Source: Hyphomicrobiales bacterium | GTDB lineage: Bacteria > Pseudomonadota > Alphaproteobacteria > Rhizobiales > JAJFHR01 | NCBI GenBank assembly: GCA_021775475.1 | Contig: JAJFHS010000045.1 | Coordinates: 1 to 60,226, forward strand | DNA: 60,226 bases | Reading direction: 5' to 3' | Part shown: positions 26,501 through 34,399 of the stretch, piece by piece | How positions within the stretch are numbered: position 1 is the first letter of the stretch | Layout: each line of letters starts with the position of its first letter | Program-made: the position numbers and the translations under genes | Notes under the pieces: generated by a model | Told to the model about the DNA's origin: nothing | What the model saw: only the letters and a program-made list of their open reading frames with translations | Databases searched by the model: none

Positions 26501-26730
26501 TGTCGACACTGACATCGGTCTTTGGCATGTTGCCGCTGGTGCTTTTTCCCGGTGCGGGATCAGAACTTTATCGCGGGTTAGGCTCGGTGGTTGTCGGTGG
26601 ATTGGCGCTTTCAGCCATTTTGACCCTGGTGATTATCCCGCCGATGATGTCATTGATTGTCGGGACGGTTGAAGAACGCTCGCGTAAAAAACGACAGGCC
26701 CTTAACACCCCGCCGCTACCGGCAGAGTAA
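23530..26730 (+). CDS. RND-family efflux permease (AcrB/HAE1-like)
   Basis: The inner-membrane proton-driven pump of the tripartite system, 1066 residues, with 12 membrane helices and two large periplasmic loops. The start MNLIKISIERPIAVISAVLM is typical of the family. GLAFAVGMVVDAAIVVLENI in helix 4 carries the Asp residues of the proton relay, and the second half repeats the pattern in LLGFVILVGIVVNNAILLL without them. The transported compounds are unknown. It directly follows the adaptor gene and is 29 bases upstream of the pyrophosphatase gene. Confidence 0.96.
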   Translation: MNLIKISIERPIAVISAVLMVVMFGIVALQTIPIQLVPDVNRPVISVRTIWPGAAPAEVEREITNRQEEVLKGIGGLNTIESRSEQGRSRITLEFDINTRMDKALLLVSNRLDRVTGYPEEADEPSLRLARADSSAIAWFIITRNEGNTRPIHEYGDLIERTVQDRIERVPGVSEVTVYGGSEREIQIVVEPTVLARYRLTISDIATALRRANASISAGDVEEGKRRYVVRTQGDLNTLNQMKNVVLRSLRDDTTARLARVTVGEVAEVKFAYKDPTSNIRVLGENAMAFNAKRETGANVIETMAGIKAAVKELNEGPIPRAGLKLRQVTDQTVYINASIDLVQENIWVGGALAALILILFLRSFRATLIISVAIPVSVIGSFVAMAVLGRSINVISLAGLAFAVGMVVDAAIVVLENIYRMRERGMSARDAAFKGASQVWGAVLVSALTTVMVFIPILIMKLEVGQLFRDIAVAISVSVLLSLIVSITVLPALSSRLLLSTKPGAGDAVKRWSIPGVDHFADGFMRVLMAFTRLVVKSRVLAILVVAGCSGAASLVAYNYLPKLEYLPNGNRNLMFGIVIPPPGYNLKTMTEMAKRIETALKPNWVTETGEKAEEGGPPKIKRFFFVASRANTILGAIAQDPSRTKELKSIVSAPIFREPGTFGIVSQSSLFGHGIGGGRKIELDIAGPELETILAVAGNAASKIFTVLPRAQGHQFRPRPGLELGAPEVRVTPNRSRLADAGVSVRELGQSIDVFNDGMRVAEVTVGNDRIDMTLKGRTGNVTTTQGIGSLPVVTSRGQVLPASSLSDIELTSGPTEILHRERERTVILEVSIADNLPLESAVDLVKQKVIAELEAEGLPPGVSLRIKGTAEKLKATWEVMQKDLLISLIIVFLVMAVLFESFIYPLIILLSVPLAAAGGVGGLAAQNLLTAQPLDMLTLLGFVILVGIVVNNAILLLHQTLFHIRQENMAVNDAIIEATRNRVRPIFMSTLTSVFGMLPLVLFPGAGSELYRGLGSVVVGGLALSAILTLVIIPPMMSLIVGTVEERSRKKRQALNTPPLPAE

Positions 26731-26759
26731 GAAGCCGAAACAACTTTGGAGTACGATGA

Positions 26760-27290
26760 TTGCGCATTGAAGAAATTCCGGTAGGCGATGACGCCCCCCA
26801 CGATATAAATGTGGTGATTGAAGTGCCCTCGGGTGGTGAACCGGTCAAATACGAGATGGACAAGGCTTCGGGTACCCTGTTTGTCGATCGCATTTTATAT
26901 ACCTCGATGAGATATCCCGGTAACTACGGCTTTGTGCCGCATACGCTTTCGGGCGATGGGGATCCTATTGATGTGTTGATTGCCAATCAGCGACCCTTGA
27001 TGTCCGGTGCCATCATAAACTGCCGTCCGGTGGGTGTGTTGTACATGAAAGATGAAGCGGGCGAAGATGAAAAGATTGTGGCAGTGCCGAGCGTGAAGGT
27101 TTCGGCGATGTTCAATAAAATCAACACCGTTGATGATCTTCCACAAATTCTGCTTGAGAAAATTTCCCATTTTTTTGAACACTACAAAGATCTTGAAGAA
27201 GGTAAATGGGTTGAAATCGTGCGGTGGGGCGATGCAGGCGAAGCGCGCCAAATGATTAATGATGCGATTGCCAGAGCCAAAGCAGACTAA
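26760..27290 (+). CDS. ppa: Inorganic pyrophosphatase (family I)
   Basis: Hydrolyses pyrophosphate to phosphate in the cytoplasm. The 176 residues and the blocks [30 protein letters not shown] and GDGDPIDVL (the last with metal-binding Asp residues) are diagnostic of bacterial family I enzymes. The start is TTG 26760: homologues begin at this Met-Arg/Asn-Ile point, and GGAG at 26748-26751 is correctly spaced. The ATG at 26757 is out of step with the protein. The stop overlaps that of the convergent lytic transglycosylase by four bases. Confidence 0.97.
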   Translation: MRIEEIPVGDDAPHDINVVIEVPSGGEPVKYEMDKASGTLFVDRILYTSMRYPGNYGFVPHTLSGDGDPIDVLIANQRPLMSGAIINCRPVGVLYMKDEAGEDEKIVAVPSVKVSAMFNKINTVDDLPQILLEKISHFFEHYKDLEEGKWVEIVRWGDAGEARQMINDAIARAKAD

Positions 27291-28531
27291 CGAATTTGGC
27301 GGATCAGCTTTGCGTCGGGAAAGCACGTTGGCCTAAGGCTGTTTTGTGATTGCCAGGTGCCAACCGCTGTGCGGGTTTTGAAGCCGATGAGACCATCGGC
27401 ACCACCGACATCAACATTGCGCTTTTCCAGCCTTACTTGCATCGCCTGGACATCGCGTTTTGAAAATCCGCCCAGTTTTGACCACTTGGTAACGAAGGGT
27501 CGATTGGAGACATAGCGATCGGCAAGGTGGCCGATAAACAGGGCGTAGAGATCGCTTTCGTTGAATTTTTTCAAAACATAGAAATTTTTCGTGGCGATAA
27601 ATGCTGGTCCTTTGCGGCCAGCGGGCATCAGCAAGAAGCCCTGGCGGTTTAATTCTGCACGCGGGAACGATTTACCCCTCACTCTTTTTGCCCCTTTGCC
27701 TGCCCATGTGCTTATGGGGAGGCCTTGCTCCGGGCCTTCGAGTGCGCAGGAAATGCGGGCTGAAATAGCGGCTTCATAACCCCAGGTGCGGCCCGATTGC
27801 CATCCGTGTCTTTTTAGAAAATTGGCGATAGATGCAAGCGTGTCGGGTACGGAACTCCAGATATCACGGCGGCCATCCCCATTAAAATCCACTGCAAATT
27901 TGAGGAACTTCGAGGGCATGAACTGGGGCTGTCCAAGCGCACCCGCCCATGAGCTTTTCAGTAGTTTAAGTGGAATGTGACCCTGTTGTATAATCATCAG
28001 AGCGGCAATCAGTTCTTTGCGAAACAGGTGCTTGCGCCGTCCCATAAAGGCTGAGGTGGCGAGCACCCGCAATGAATTAAAAGGGATTTTAACGCGACCA
28101 TAACCGGATTCTGCCGCCCATATAGCCACAACAATGCGGCGGGGGACGCCATAGCGTTTTTCAATAACATCCAGGGTTTTTCGCCATTTTTTCAAGCGCG
28201 CCCGACCCAGTTTTACCAGAGGTTGCAGGCGATTTTCGCTGAGGTAACGTCCGGGGCTTTTAAATTCGGCCTGGGAATATTTTTTGGGCGAGCGCTTCGC
28301 TGAACCCGGTGGCCGCAAATCGGGCACCTTCCAGTTTAAGGTTATACGTCCCAACCCGGCATTAAAGACTTTTCGCGATATGCCGCGCTTTTTTGCCAGT
28401 GGCCAGATTTCTGATTTGAGCCATGATTGGAACTGCCGCTCAATTTTGGCTTTGTTGACAGACTGGGCCGAGACGCGGACAGGAAAAAACGAGAATGTGA
28501 CTATGAAAATAGAAATTATGACAAATTTCAT
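27287..28531 (-). CDS. Lytic murein transglycosylase (MltB / SLT_2 type) with peptidoglycan-binding domain
   Basis: Cleaves peptidoglycan glycan strands in the periplasm. An N-terminal signal ([18 protein letters not shown]) precedes the SLT_2 domain (about 30-330). [13 protein letters not shown] carries the catalytic Glu, and [24 protein letters not shown] is the family hallmark (GQPQFMPS). A small PG_binding_1 domain at the C-terminus ([20 protein letters not shown]) would hold the wall. Length 414 is normal for the alphaproteobacterial form. AAGGAG lies upstream of ATG 28531. It is convergent with ppa and overlaps it by four bases. Confidence 0.93.
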   Translation of the reverse strand: MKFVIISIFIVTFSFFPVRVSAQSVNKAKIERQFQSWLKSEIWPLAKKRGISRKVFNAGLGRITLNWKVPDLRPPGSAKRSPKKYSQAEFKSPGRYLSENRLQPLVKLGRARLKKWRKTLDVIEKRYGVPRRIVVAIWAAESGYGRVKIPFNSLRVLATSAFMGRRKHLFRKELIAALMIIQQGHIPLKLLKSSWAGALGQPQFMPSKFLKFAVDFNGDGRRDIWSSVPDTLASIANFLKRHGWQSGRTWGYEAAISARISCALEGPEQGLPISTWAGKGAKRVRGKSFPRAELNRQGFLLMPAGRKGPAFIATKNFYVLKKFNESDLYALFIGHLADRYVSNRPFVTKWSKLGGFSKRDVQAMQVRLEKRNVDVGGADGLIGFKTRTAVGTWQSQNSLRPTCFPDAKLIRQIR

Positions 28532-28647
28532 GGCCCGAAAACTCCTTTTTTAACGACTCAAACCTGATTGAGCTTATAACATGGGTTTTAATTTATTTTT
28601 GTAATTCCCAAGGAAATCTCGGCCTCAGGCGTCTAACCTTTATAACG

Positions 28648-29178
28648 ATGGAAAAGATAAGCGATCAGGAACTGGTAGGCTTGGCTGTGTTGGGGGACGC
28701 GGCAGCTTTCGCACGGCTGATTGAACGCCATTATGATATGATTTTTCGCATCGCATTCAAGTGGTGCGGAGACCGCGATGATGCCGAGGATGTTGCCCAG
28801 GACGTGTGTGTAAAACTGGGCTCGGTGATACACGGGTTTAAGGGCGATGCGGCTTTTTCGAGCTGGCTTTATCGTATCACGCTCAATGCTGTGCGTGATT
28901 TTCAACGCGCAGCAAAACGCCGGGCGGACAATATTACAGCTCTAAGCGTGGTGGTGCAGAAGGACCATCACCCGGACCCGGCAATGGCGATGACCCAAAG
29001 CCAGATGTGGCAAAAGGTCAGGCAATTACCGTCCAAACAGCGCGATGCCATGTTGCTGATATATGCTGAAGATTTGAGCCACGCTGAGGCTGCGAAGGTT
29101 TTGAACTGTGCGGAAAGTACGGTTTCGTGGCATGTGCATGAAGCCAAAAAACGATTGAAACAGGAAATGCAGGACTGA
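28648..29178 (+). CDS. ECF-family RNA polymerase sigma factor
   Basis: Directs RNA polymerase to a stress-type promoter set. The 176 residues give region 2 (MIFRIAFKWCGDRDDAEDVAQDV, about 30-60, with the DAEDVAQ core) and region 4 (LPSKQRDAMLLIYAEDLSHAEAAKVL and a helix-turn-helix ending in STVSWHVHEAKKRLK). There is no C-terminal extension. It is followed after four bases by a membrane VWA protein, in the position where anti-sigma factors usually sit. No ordinary anti-sigma gene is present. ATG 28648 lacks a clear ribosome site. Confidence 0.93.
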   Translation: MEKISDQELVGLAVLGDAAAFARLIERHYDMIFRIAFKWCGDRDDAEDVAQDVCVKLGSVIHGFKGDAAFSSWLYRITLNAVRDFQRAAKRRADNITALSVVVQKDHHPDPAMAMTQSQMWQKVRQLPSKQRDAMLLIYAEDLSHAEAAKVLNCAESTVSWHVHEAKKRLKQEMQD

Positions 29179-29182
29179 TCTG

Positions 29183-31300
29183 ATGAGTGATGATGATTTT
29201 TCAGAACTGAGGAATATCAAGGTTCCAGCGGCCAATCCGGCAGCGCGCGAGGCAGCTTTGCAGGCATCGCTGCTGGCTTTTGAGCAGGCAAAACAAAAAA
29301 AATCAACTCAACTCCAAGGATTGTCATGGGCCGCGCGTCTTATCTCCATCTTCACCTTAAACCCATGGAGTTGGATTATGGATCATCGTGTAACAGTCGG
29401 CACAGTAGCTGCCGCATTATTGGTACTTCCCCTTGCTGCACAATTGATGTTGACCACGAACCTTACACCGCTGAGCTGGCAGACATCTGAAAATGAAACC
29501 GATGCTGGCGCAATTATTGACAGCCAGTCGTCGCAAAATAAAGACTTTGATGACAAGGTGATTGCGCCAAAGAAAAATCAGAAATTAAAAGGTGAGTTAA
29601 AGGAAACCCGGCGTCTGACGCTTGAAAATGCCGCTCCTGCTGTTGAAGGCCCAATGGCTGATGCGAGCCCGCAACCGGCGTTGCCACCAGTTTCCAGCCC
29701 GGCGTTGCAACAGGAGGCTGCTAAAGTTGATGGTTATGCTGCGGCAAAAAGAGCATCGGGGCCCAAGCTCAAGAAGCGGATGGCTGTCGGTGGTGCAATC
29801 TCACAGTTGAGTGAAAGTTCGATTGCTGTCTCCTCTCCGGCCTCGCCTCCTTTAGAGATCACAACGCGGGAGAGATTTGAAAAATTCGCTTCTGGCTCGG
29901 TGCAATCGGTACTTGAAAATCCGGTGTCGACATTTTCGATTGATGTGGATACCGCATCTTACGCCTTTGTGCGCAAATCGCTCGAAGGCGGGCAATTGCC
30001 CAATCGCGATGCTGTGCGCGTTGAGGAGATGATCAATTATTTCTCTTATGATTACCCTTATGCCGAAACCAAAGGCCAGCCGTTCAAGCCGAGTGTTGCG
30101 ATTTATCCAACACCGTGGAACAGCAAAACAAAACTGCTGCATATTGGCATCAAGGGCTATCAGATTGTACCTGAAACCAAGCCAAGATCGAACCTGGTGT
30201 TTTTGATTGATGTTTCAGGCTCGATGAACGCGCGCGACAAATTACCGTTACTAAAGAACGCCTTCCGCTTGCTGGTCAATCAGCTGGACAAAAATGACAC
30301 GGTGGCTATCGTCACTTATGCGGGCCGTGCAGGCACGGTTTTGGAGCCAACGAAAGTGGCTGACAGGCAAAAGATACTGGCGGCACTTGATAATCTCAAT
30401 TCAGGCGGCTCAACTGCCGGGGCGCAAGGTATCCGTCAAGCATATGCGCTGGCTGAACAATCTTTCGATAGCCAGGGTGTCAACCGCGTTATTCTGGCCA
30501 CCGATGGTGATTTTAATGTCGGCATCAGAGGCGATGAACTCAAACGCTATATCGAGACCAAGCGTAAATCCGGCGTTTTCCTCTCGGTGTTGGGTTTTGG
30601 CCGTGGTAATTACAATGATGCCCTGATGCAGAAGCTGGCGCAAAACGGCAATGGCACGGCAGCCTATATCGACAGCCTCAAGGAAGCTCACAAGGTGCTG
30701 GTTAAAGAAGCAAGTTCAACGCTGTTTCCGATTGCCAAAGACGTCAAAATCCAGGTTGAGTTTAATCCCAATATGGTGTCGGACTATCGCTTGATCGGCT
30801 ATGAAACCCGAGCCTTGAAGCGTGCTGATTTTAATAATGACAAGGTCGATGCCGGTGATATTGGTGCCGGTCACACGGTGACCGCGATTTATGAAATCAC
30901 TCCTGCTGGCAGTGACGCCAAGTTAATTGATGACTTGCGTTACCGGAAAAACAGCCAGGCGTCTGAGACAACTAAATCTTTTGGCGGTGAATATGCATTT
31001 TTGAAAATGCGCTATAAGCTGCCACAAGAGAACACCTCCAAACTTCTTACCGTGCCGATAACAACGGCGATGGAAAAAGACAGTATTGAGGCTTTGTCCA
31101 AAGACATGCGCTTTGCTGCAAGCGTTGCAGCCTTTGGCCAGAAGCTACGCGGTATCTCGTTTCTGGAAGATTACAGCTATGACGATATTTTGACGCTCGC
31201 AGCAGAGGGGCGCGGGAAAGATGACTATGGTTATCGCGCTGAGTTTATGAGCCTGGTACGGCTGGCTCAATCTTTGGCTGCAACATCACAACAGCAATAA
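29183..31300 (+). CDS. Membrane-anchored VWA-domain protein (YfbK-like), possible anti-sigma factor
   Basis: 705 residues. The first ~65 are predicted cytoplasmic and helical (PAAREAALQASLLAFEQAKQ), a membrane helix follows at about 70-92, then a Pro/Ala-rich stretch, a conserved YfbK N-terminal domain (about 225-330, FSIDVDTASYAFVRKSL) and a von Willebrand A domain with MIDAS motif DVSGSM at 343-348. The final ~170 residues match the DUF3520-type C-terminal region of YfbK. The layout of short inner tail, one helix and large periplasmic sensor, together with its place right after an ECF sigma gene, suggests membrane control of the sigma factor. This is inference. AGGAC upstream of ATG 29183 overlaps the sigma stop. 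Confidence 0.88.
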   Translation: MSDDDFSELRNIKVPAANPAAREAALQASLLAFEQAKQKKSTQLQGLSWAARLISIFTLNPWSWIMDHRVTVGTVAAALLVLPLAAQLMLTTNLTPLSWQTSENETDAGAIIDSQSSQNKDFDDKVIAPKKNQKLKGELKETRRLTLENAAPAVEGPMADASPQPALPPVSSPALQQEAAKVDGYAAAKRASGPKLKKRMAVGGAISQLSESSIAVSSPASPPLEITTRERFEKFASGSVQSVLENPVSTFSIDVDTASYAFVRKSLEGGQLPNRDAVRVEEMINYFSYDYPYAETKGQPFKPSVAIYPTPWNSKTKLLHIGIKGYQIVPETKPRSNLVFLIDVSGSMNARDKLPLLKNAFRLLVNQLDKNDTVAIVTYAGRAGTVLEPTKVADRQKILAALDNLNSGGSTAGAQGIRQAYALAEQSFDSQGVNRVILATDGDFNVGIRGDELKRYIETKRKSGVFLSVLGFGRGNYNDALMQKLAQNGNGTAAYIDSLKEAHKVLVKEASSTLFPIAKDVKIQVEFNPNMVSDYRLIGYETRALKRADFNNDKVDAGDIGAGHTVTAIYEITPAGSDAKLIDDLRYRKNSQASETTKSFGGEYAFLKMRYKLPQENTSKLLTVPITTAMEKDSIEALSKDMRFAASVAAFGQKLRGISFLEDYSYDDILTLAAEGRGKDDYGYRAEFMSLVRLAQSLAATSQQQ

Positions 31301-31376
31301 TCCTCACATTGACACCATGCGCATCTCAATCCAATCAACCTTTTACCCAACCTGAAAACTAAATAGGAAGTAGAAA

Positions 31377-31703
31377 ATGAACAACAAACAAAACACCTTA
31401 CCCAAAATGGCACTTTTTTCCGCAGCGGTATTATTCTTTGTATCTGTAGCCAGTCCAGGCATGGCAAAGGAACCGTACTATTTCGTGGATGGCAACGCTA
31501 ATACACAGGAGCTTTACACAAACACATCTTGTAATAATGAGGAAAATAGCTGTGTAAGTTTCGGTAAATACTGTGGTATTCGTTTTTATTCATCCTCATA
31601 TTCCCTTAAACAGGGAAAAAAGCTCTGGAAAAATAAAGGCTATATCAATATCCGGGAAAACTCCGGAAATTTTAAAGTCATCTGTAGATTGAAGAAAAAG
31701 TAG
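31377..31703 (+). CDS. Small secreted protein of unknown function
   Basis: 108 residues with a signal peptide (MALFSAAVLFFVSVASPGMA) and AGGAAG just before ATG 31377. The mature part has four cysteines (in TSCNN, NSCVS, KYCGI and VICRL), consistent with two disulfides in the periplasm. I recognise no family. It lies 77 bases after the VWA gene on the same strand and could share its transcript or be a target of the ECF sigma factor. Confidence 0.7.
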   Translation: MNNKQNTLPKMALFSAAVLFFVSVASPGMAKEPYYFVDGNANTQELYTNTSCNNEENSCVSFGKYCGIRFYSSSYSLKQGKKLWKNKGYINIRENSGNFKVICRLKKK

Positions 31704-32020
31704 ATTGATGCTTGGCTAATATCCCTCAGATAAGGGCCGGCCCCGAAAAATTATTCAACATAACAATGCCTTGCAAGTCTGCGCGTAAGCATTCTGATAT
31801 GGACACGCTTGTTAAAGGCGTCGGTGTGAGGATAGCCGGTGGGCTGGGCGACGTCATTGAACAGTGGCCCGTTCACGCCCTACCGGTTTGACCTTTTTTT
31901 CAGCACGGTGTTCCTTCTCTGGGGCCTGTGGATTATGGCCGGGGCGTTGTGAGTGTTATTTTCATCGACAAAAAAAGCAGCACCTGAAGTGTCTTTCAAG
32001 TGCTGTTATGTTGGTGGAGT
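31704..32020. other. Intergenic region with possible gene remnant
   Basis: A gap of about 317 bases. On the minus strand, 31740-31880 stays open for about 40 codons and includes NDVAQPTGYPHTDAFNKR, which reads like real protein but is cut by a stop upstream and has no good start. It may be the tail of a decayed gene; I cannot name it. A short GGGCCGGCCC palindrome lies near 31735. The right end holds the terminator of the TadD-like gene. Confidence 0.4.
31970..32007 (-). terminator. Rho-independent terminator of the TadD-like gene
   Basis: Read on the minus strand, AACAGCACTTGAA pairs with TTCAGGTGCTGCT (one mismatch) around a short loop and is followed by a run of seven T. It begins about 14 bases after the stop of the minus-strand gene at 32021. 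Confidence 0.88.
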
Positions 32021-32596
32021 TCAGGTTTTTTTGCGTCGATTGCGTTTTATACCTTCACGCAGGAGATTGAGGTTGGCATTGACGGCGACGTTTTTTGGCT
32101 CCAGTTCGTAGGCGGCCAAAAACTTTTTGCGGGCTTCAGCAACGTTGCCCCTGAGCAGGTAGGAATAGCCCCAGTTGTTGAGAATTGTTGGTGTGCGGCC
32201 GCCGAGCTTTACCGATTGGCGGTAGGCTCGATTGGCCAGATCAAAGCGTTTTAACTTGTCGTAGGACGCAGCTAAACCGAGCCAGGCATCAAGGCTTTTG
32301 GGGTTTTCCAGGGTGGCCTGACGAAACAGTTTTTCTGACAACCCATATTCGCGTTGATAAAAATGCCGTTGAGCTTTGACCAGCGGTTTGTCGCCGGGAA
32401 TTGAGGTCGACTGGGTGATATCGGGGGATGTTTGAGTAGCTGTATTGGATGCCGGTAAAGTGGCGGTGTTGGCAGAGAAAGGTTGCAGGTCCACAGGCGT
32501 GCCAATGTTATTTCCAATTTTTTCTATCGATGCGCATCCTGTCACTAATATCGAAGACAGAATGCCAATCGCCAATACGCGCAAATTACTCTTCAT
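32021..32596 (-). CDS. TPR-repeat lipoprotein, TadD-like
   Basis: 191 residues with a lipoprotein signal (ILSSILVTGCAS, lipobox Cys at about 21). From about residue 75 there are three tetratricopeptide repeats, including LDAWLGLAASYDKLKRFDLA and ILNNWGYSYLLRGNVAEARK. This layout matches TadD-type pilotin or assembly lipoproteins of the tight-adherence system. Other Tad genes (cpaB, cpaC) lie 5 kb away, across a choline transporter, so assignment to the pilus is likely but not certain. AGGGG before ATG 32596 supports the start. A terminator follows the stop. Confidence 0.78.
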   Translation of the reverse strand: MKSNLRVLAIGILSSILVTGCASIEKIGNNIGTPVDLQPFSANTATLPASNTATQTSPDITQSTSIPGDKPLVKAQRHFYQREYGLSEKLFRQATLENPKSLDAWLGLAASYDKLKRFDLANRAYRQSVKLGGRTPTILNNWGYSYLLRGNVAEARKKFLAAYELEPKNVAVNANLNLLREGIKRNRRKKT

Positions 32597-32767
32597 TGCC
32601 CCTGCTTTCCTGTTGCCGCTTAAATTTATTCTGTAATGTGAGGCAATTTATAACATTAAGATTAGAATATTCGGCTAAACTTAAGGGTCAAATCTAGGGC
32701 AAATTACATTCAAATTTTAGCTATTTAACAAGAAAAAAACACATGGATTTACCCATGCTTATCCGTA

Positions 32768-34219
32768 TTATCGCGGCGATGGTGGCTGTAGTGAAAAGCG
32801 CAAGGATAAGGTAGCGCCAGCGTTCCATTGGGAATTATAGCGCGTCGGGGCATTTGTGTTGGTTTCAACATCAAAGCCCTCAAGCCAGGTGGCATAGCCG
32901 TTGAGCCATATATCAACACCGGGCATGAGCATATAGCCCAAACCGCCATTGACGTTGAACATGGTCGTGGTTTGGTTGCCGCTGATAGAGCCGGTAAGGT
33001 CGGTTGCATCCAGTTTCTGGAAGGCGACACCACCGCCAGCTCCGGCGCGCCAACTGATATATTCGCTTAAAGGCCCACTTAAAGTTACCCGCGGGAATAT
33101 GCTGAAGGCCTGAGTGGTGCCGTTGAGTGTTACGGCCCTGCCTCCTTGGGCAAAGTTATTGACGATTTCCTGGTTATTGGTGTTTTGAAACTGACCTACA
33201 ATACCAGCACTGACACCAACACCGCCAAAGACATTGTTCCACTTTACGCCAACCTCACCAAAACCTGCACCGCCCAGTTTAGCGTTGATGGATTGGTCGA
33301 ACTGATCAAGCTCGCGTTCGCCTTTAGGGAAGTTTAGGCCGCCACCGATTTCGAAATATGGCTGAAAACCATAAAACATCAAACCATTGTCAACCATCCT
33401 TGTTGGCGGTTGAGGGCGGTGATCAGGTGCTTTGGACCTGTTGTTTTGAAGCGTGCCATCCGGCTTTTTAATTTGTTCATTGCCTAGCCGTGCATCACGA
33501 ACCTGTAATGTGGCGAACAGGTTGCTCTTGAGCCCGGGCTCGTTACGCAATTCCGCTGGAGTCTTGTCAATCAGACGCGGGGTATCATTGGGGCCGCTCA
33601 TAATATATTTTCTGGTCGTACCCACCGTGGCCAGATTTACCGTGGCGATGACGGTGTTGGTGCCTTTCCTCAACATCAAATACTCGCCGGTTTTGCCGTC
33701 GCGTTCGGACATGATGGTGAAAGAGGAGAGGGCAGGCGTTATGGCAACCCAAGGCTGGGTGCCGCGTATACCTAACAAGGTGACACGGGTTTCTATCTTC
33801 ATGTCGCCGGTTGAGGCGATCTTGCCGGCAAGAAATACGAACGTTCCTTTGGCCAGATTAATCAGCATTTTGTTTGCGTTGCCGCCGGGGCTGTAGACAA
33901 GGTCGTCAATGACCATTTTTGCGTTGGCTGACAGGGAAAATACCGTTTGATCGAGAAAGGTAATGCCCAGACGCGAGTTGGCACCGGTCTGAACGGTATC
34001 GCCGTTAAAAACCCGTGTGCCTACCCGCAAGGTGTCGACGCCACCGCCGGCGCGGATGGCTGAGGCACTGCCTGTTAAGGTTTCCACCTGACCGATGGCA
34101 GCTGATGTTTGGGCTTGCGCACTGGTGGGCACAGTGATGGATAATGCTGCTACAAAAGCGATGGCCCACAACACGATTATAAAACTGTGGGCAAGAGTGT
34201 CGGGAAAACCCCAAGGCAT
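32768..34219 (-). CDS. FecR-domain protein with C-terminal beta-barrel-like region
   Basis: 483 residues. A signal peptide (IIVLWAIAFVAALSITVPTSAQA) is followed by a FecR domain with IGQVETLTGSASAIRAGG, GDTVQTGANSRLGITFLDQ and the closing VTLLGIRGTQ. A linker rich in Pro and charged residues follows, then a Gly/aromatic-rich region (about 290 to the end) whose final strand NAGATLSLRFSLQP resembles an outer-membrane barrel. Start ATG 34219 has AGGGA seven bases upstream and leads directly into the signal; a GTG at 34279 would add 20 residues. Unlike classical FecR, which is an inner-membrane anti-sigma factor, this protein looks surface-directed. The function is unknown. Confidence 0.78.
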   Translation of the reverse strand: MPWGFPDTLAHSFIIVLWAIAFVAALSITVPTSAQAQTSAAIGQVETLTGSASAIRAGGGVDTLRVGTRVFNGDTVQTGANSRLGITFLDQTVFSLSANAKMVIDDLVYSPGGNANKMLINLAKGTFVFLAGKIASTGDMKIETRVTLLGIRGTQPWVAITPALSSFTIMSERDGKTGEYLMLRKGTNTVIATVNLATVGTTRKYIMSGPNDTPRLIDKTPAELRNEPGLKSNLFATLQVRDARLGNEQIKKPDGTLQNNRSKAPDHRPQPPTRMVDNGLMFYGFQPYFEIGGGLNFPKGERELDQFDQSINAKLGGAGFGEVGVKWNNVFGGVGVSAGIVGQFQNTNNQEIVNNFAQGGRAVTLNGTTQAFSIFPRVTLSGPLSEYISWRAGAGGGVAFQKLDATDLTGSISGNQTTTMFNVNGGLGYMLMPGVDIWLNGYATWLEGFDVETNTNAPTRYNSQWNAGATLSLRFSLQPPSPR

Positions 34220-34399
34220 GAAGCGATCCCTGGAGACGCAGATAACGGGATTTTCTCTATATTTGTGTATTTTCACCACTACGAACTCTTCACTATCAAA
34301 GAAGCATTAATGTAAAAAGGGCCAAATTCTAAGCTCAGACGTTTAGTGTGAGTATACTTATACAAGATAACCGATGTCACAGTCCAACAATTTTCCAGG

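Noticed and set aside
28611..28635. ECF-type autoregulated promoter (GGAA ... CGTC) upstream of the sigma gene
   Set aside because: Spacing is about two bases short of the usual ECF promoter and the -10 would be only 12 bases from the start codon.
31970..32007. Small RNA gene or CRISPR-like repeat
   Set aside because: A single hairpin with a T-run next to a stop codon on the minus strand; a simple terminator explains it.
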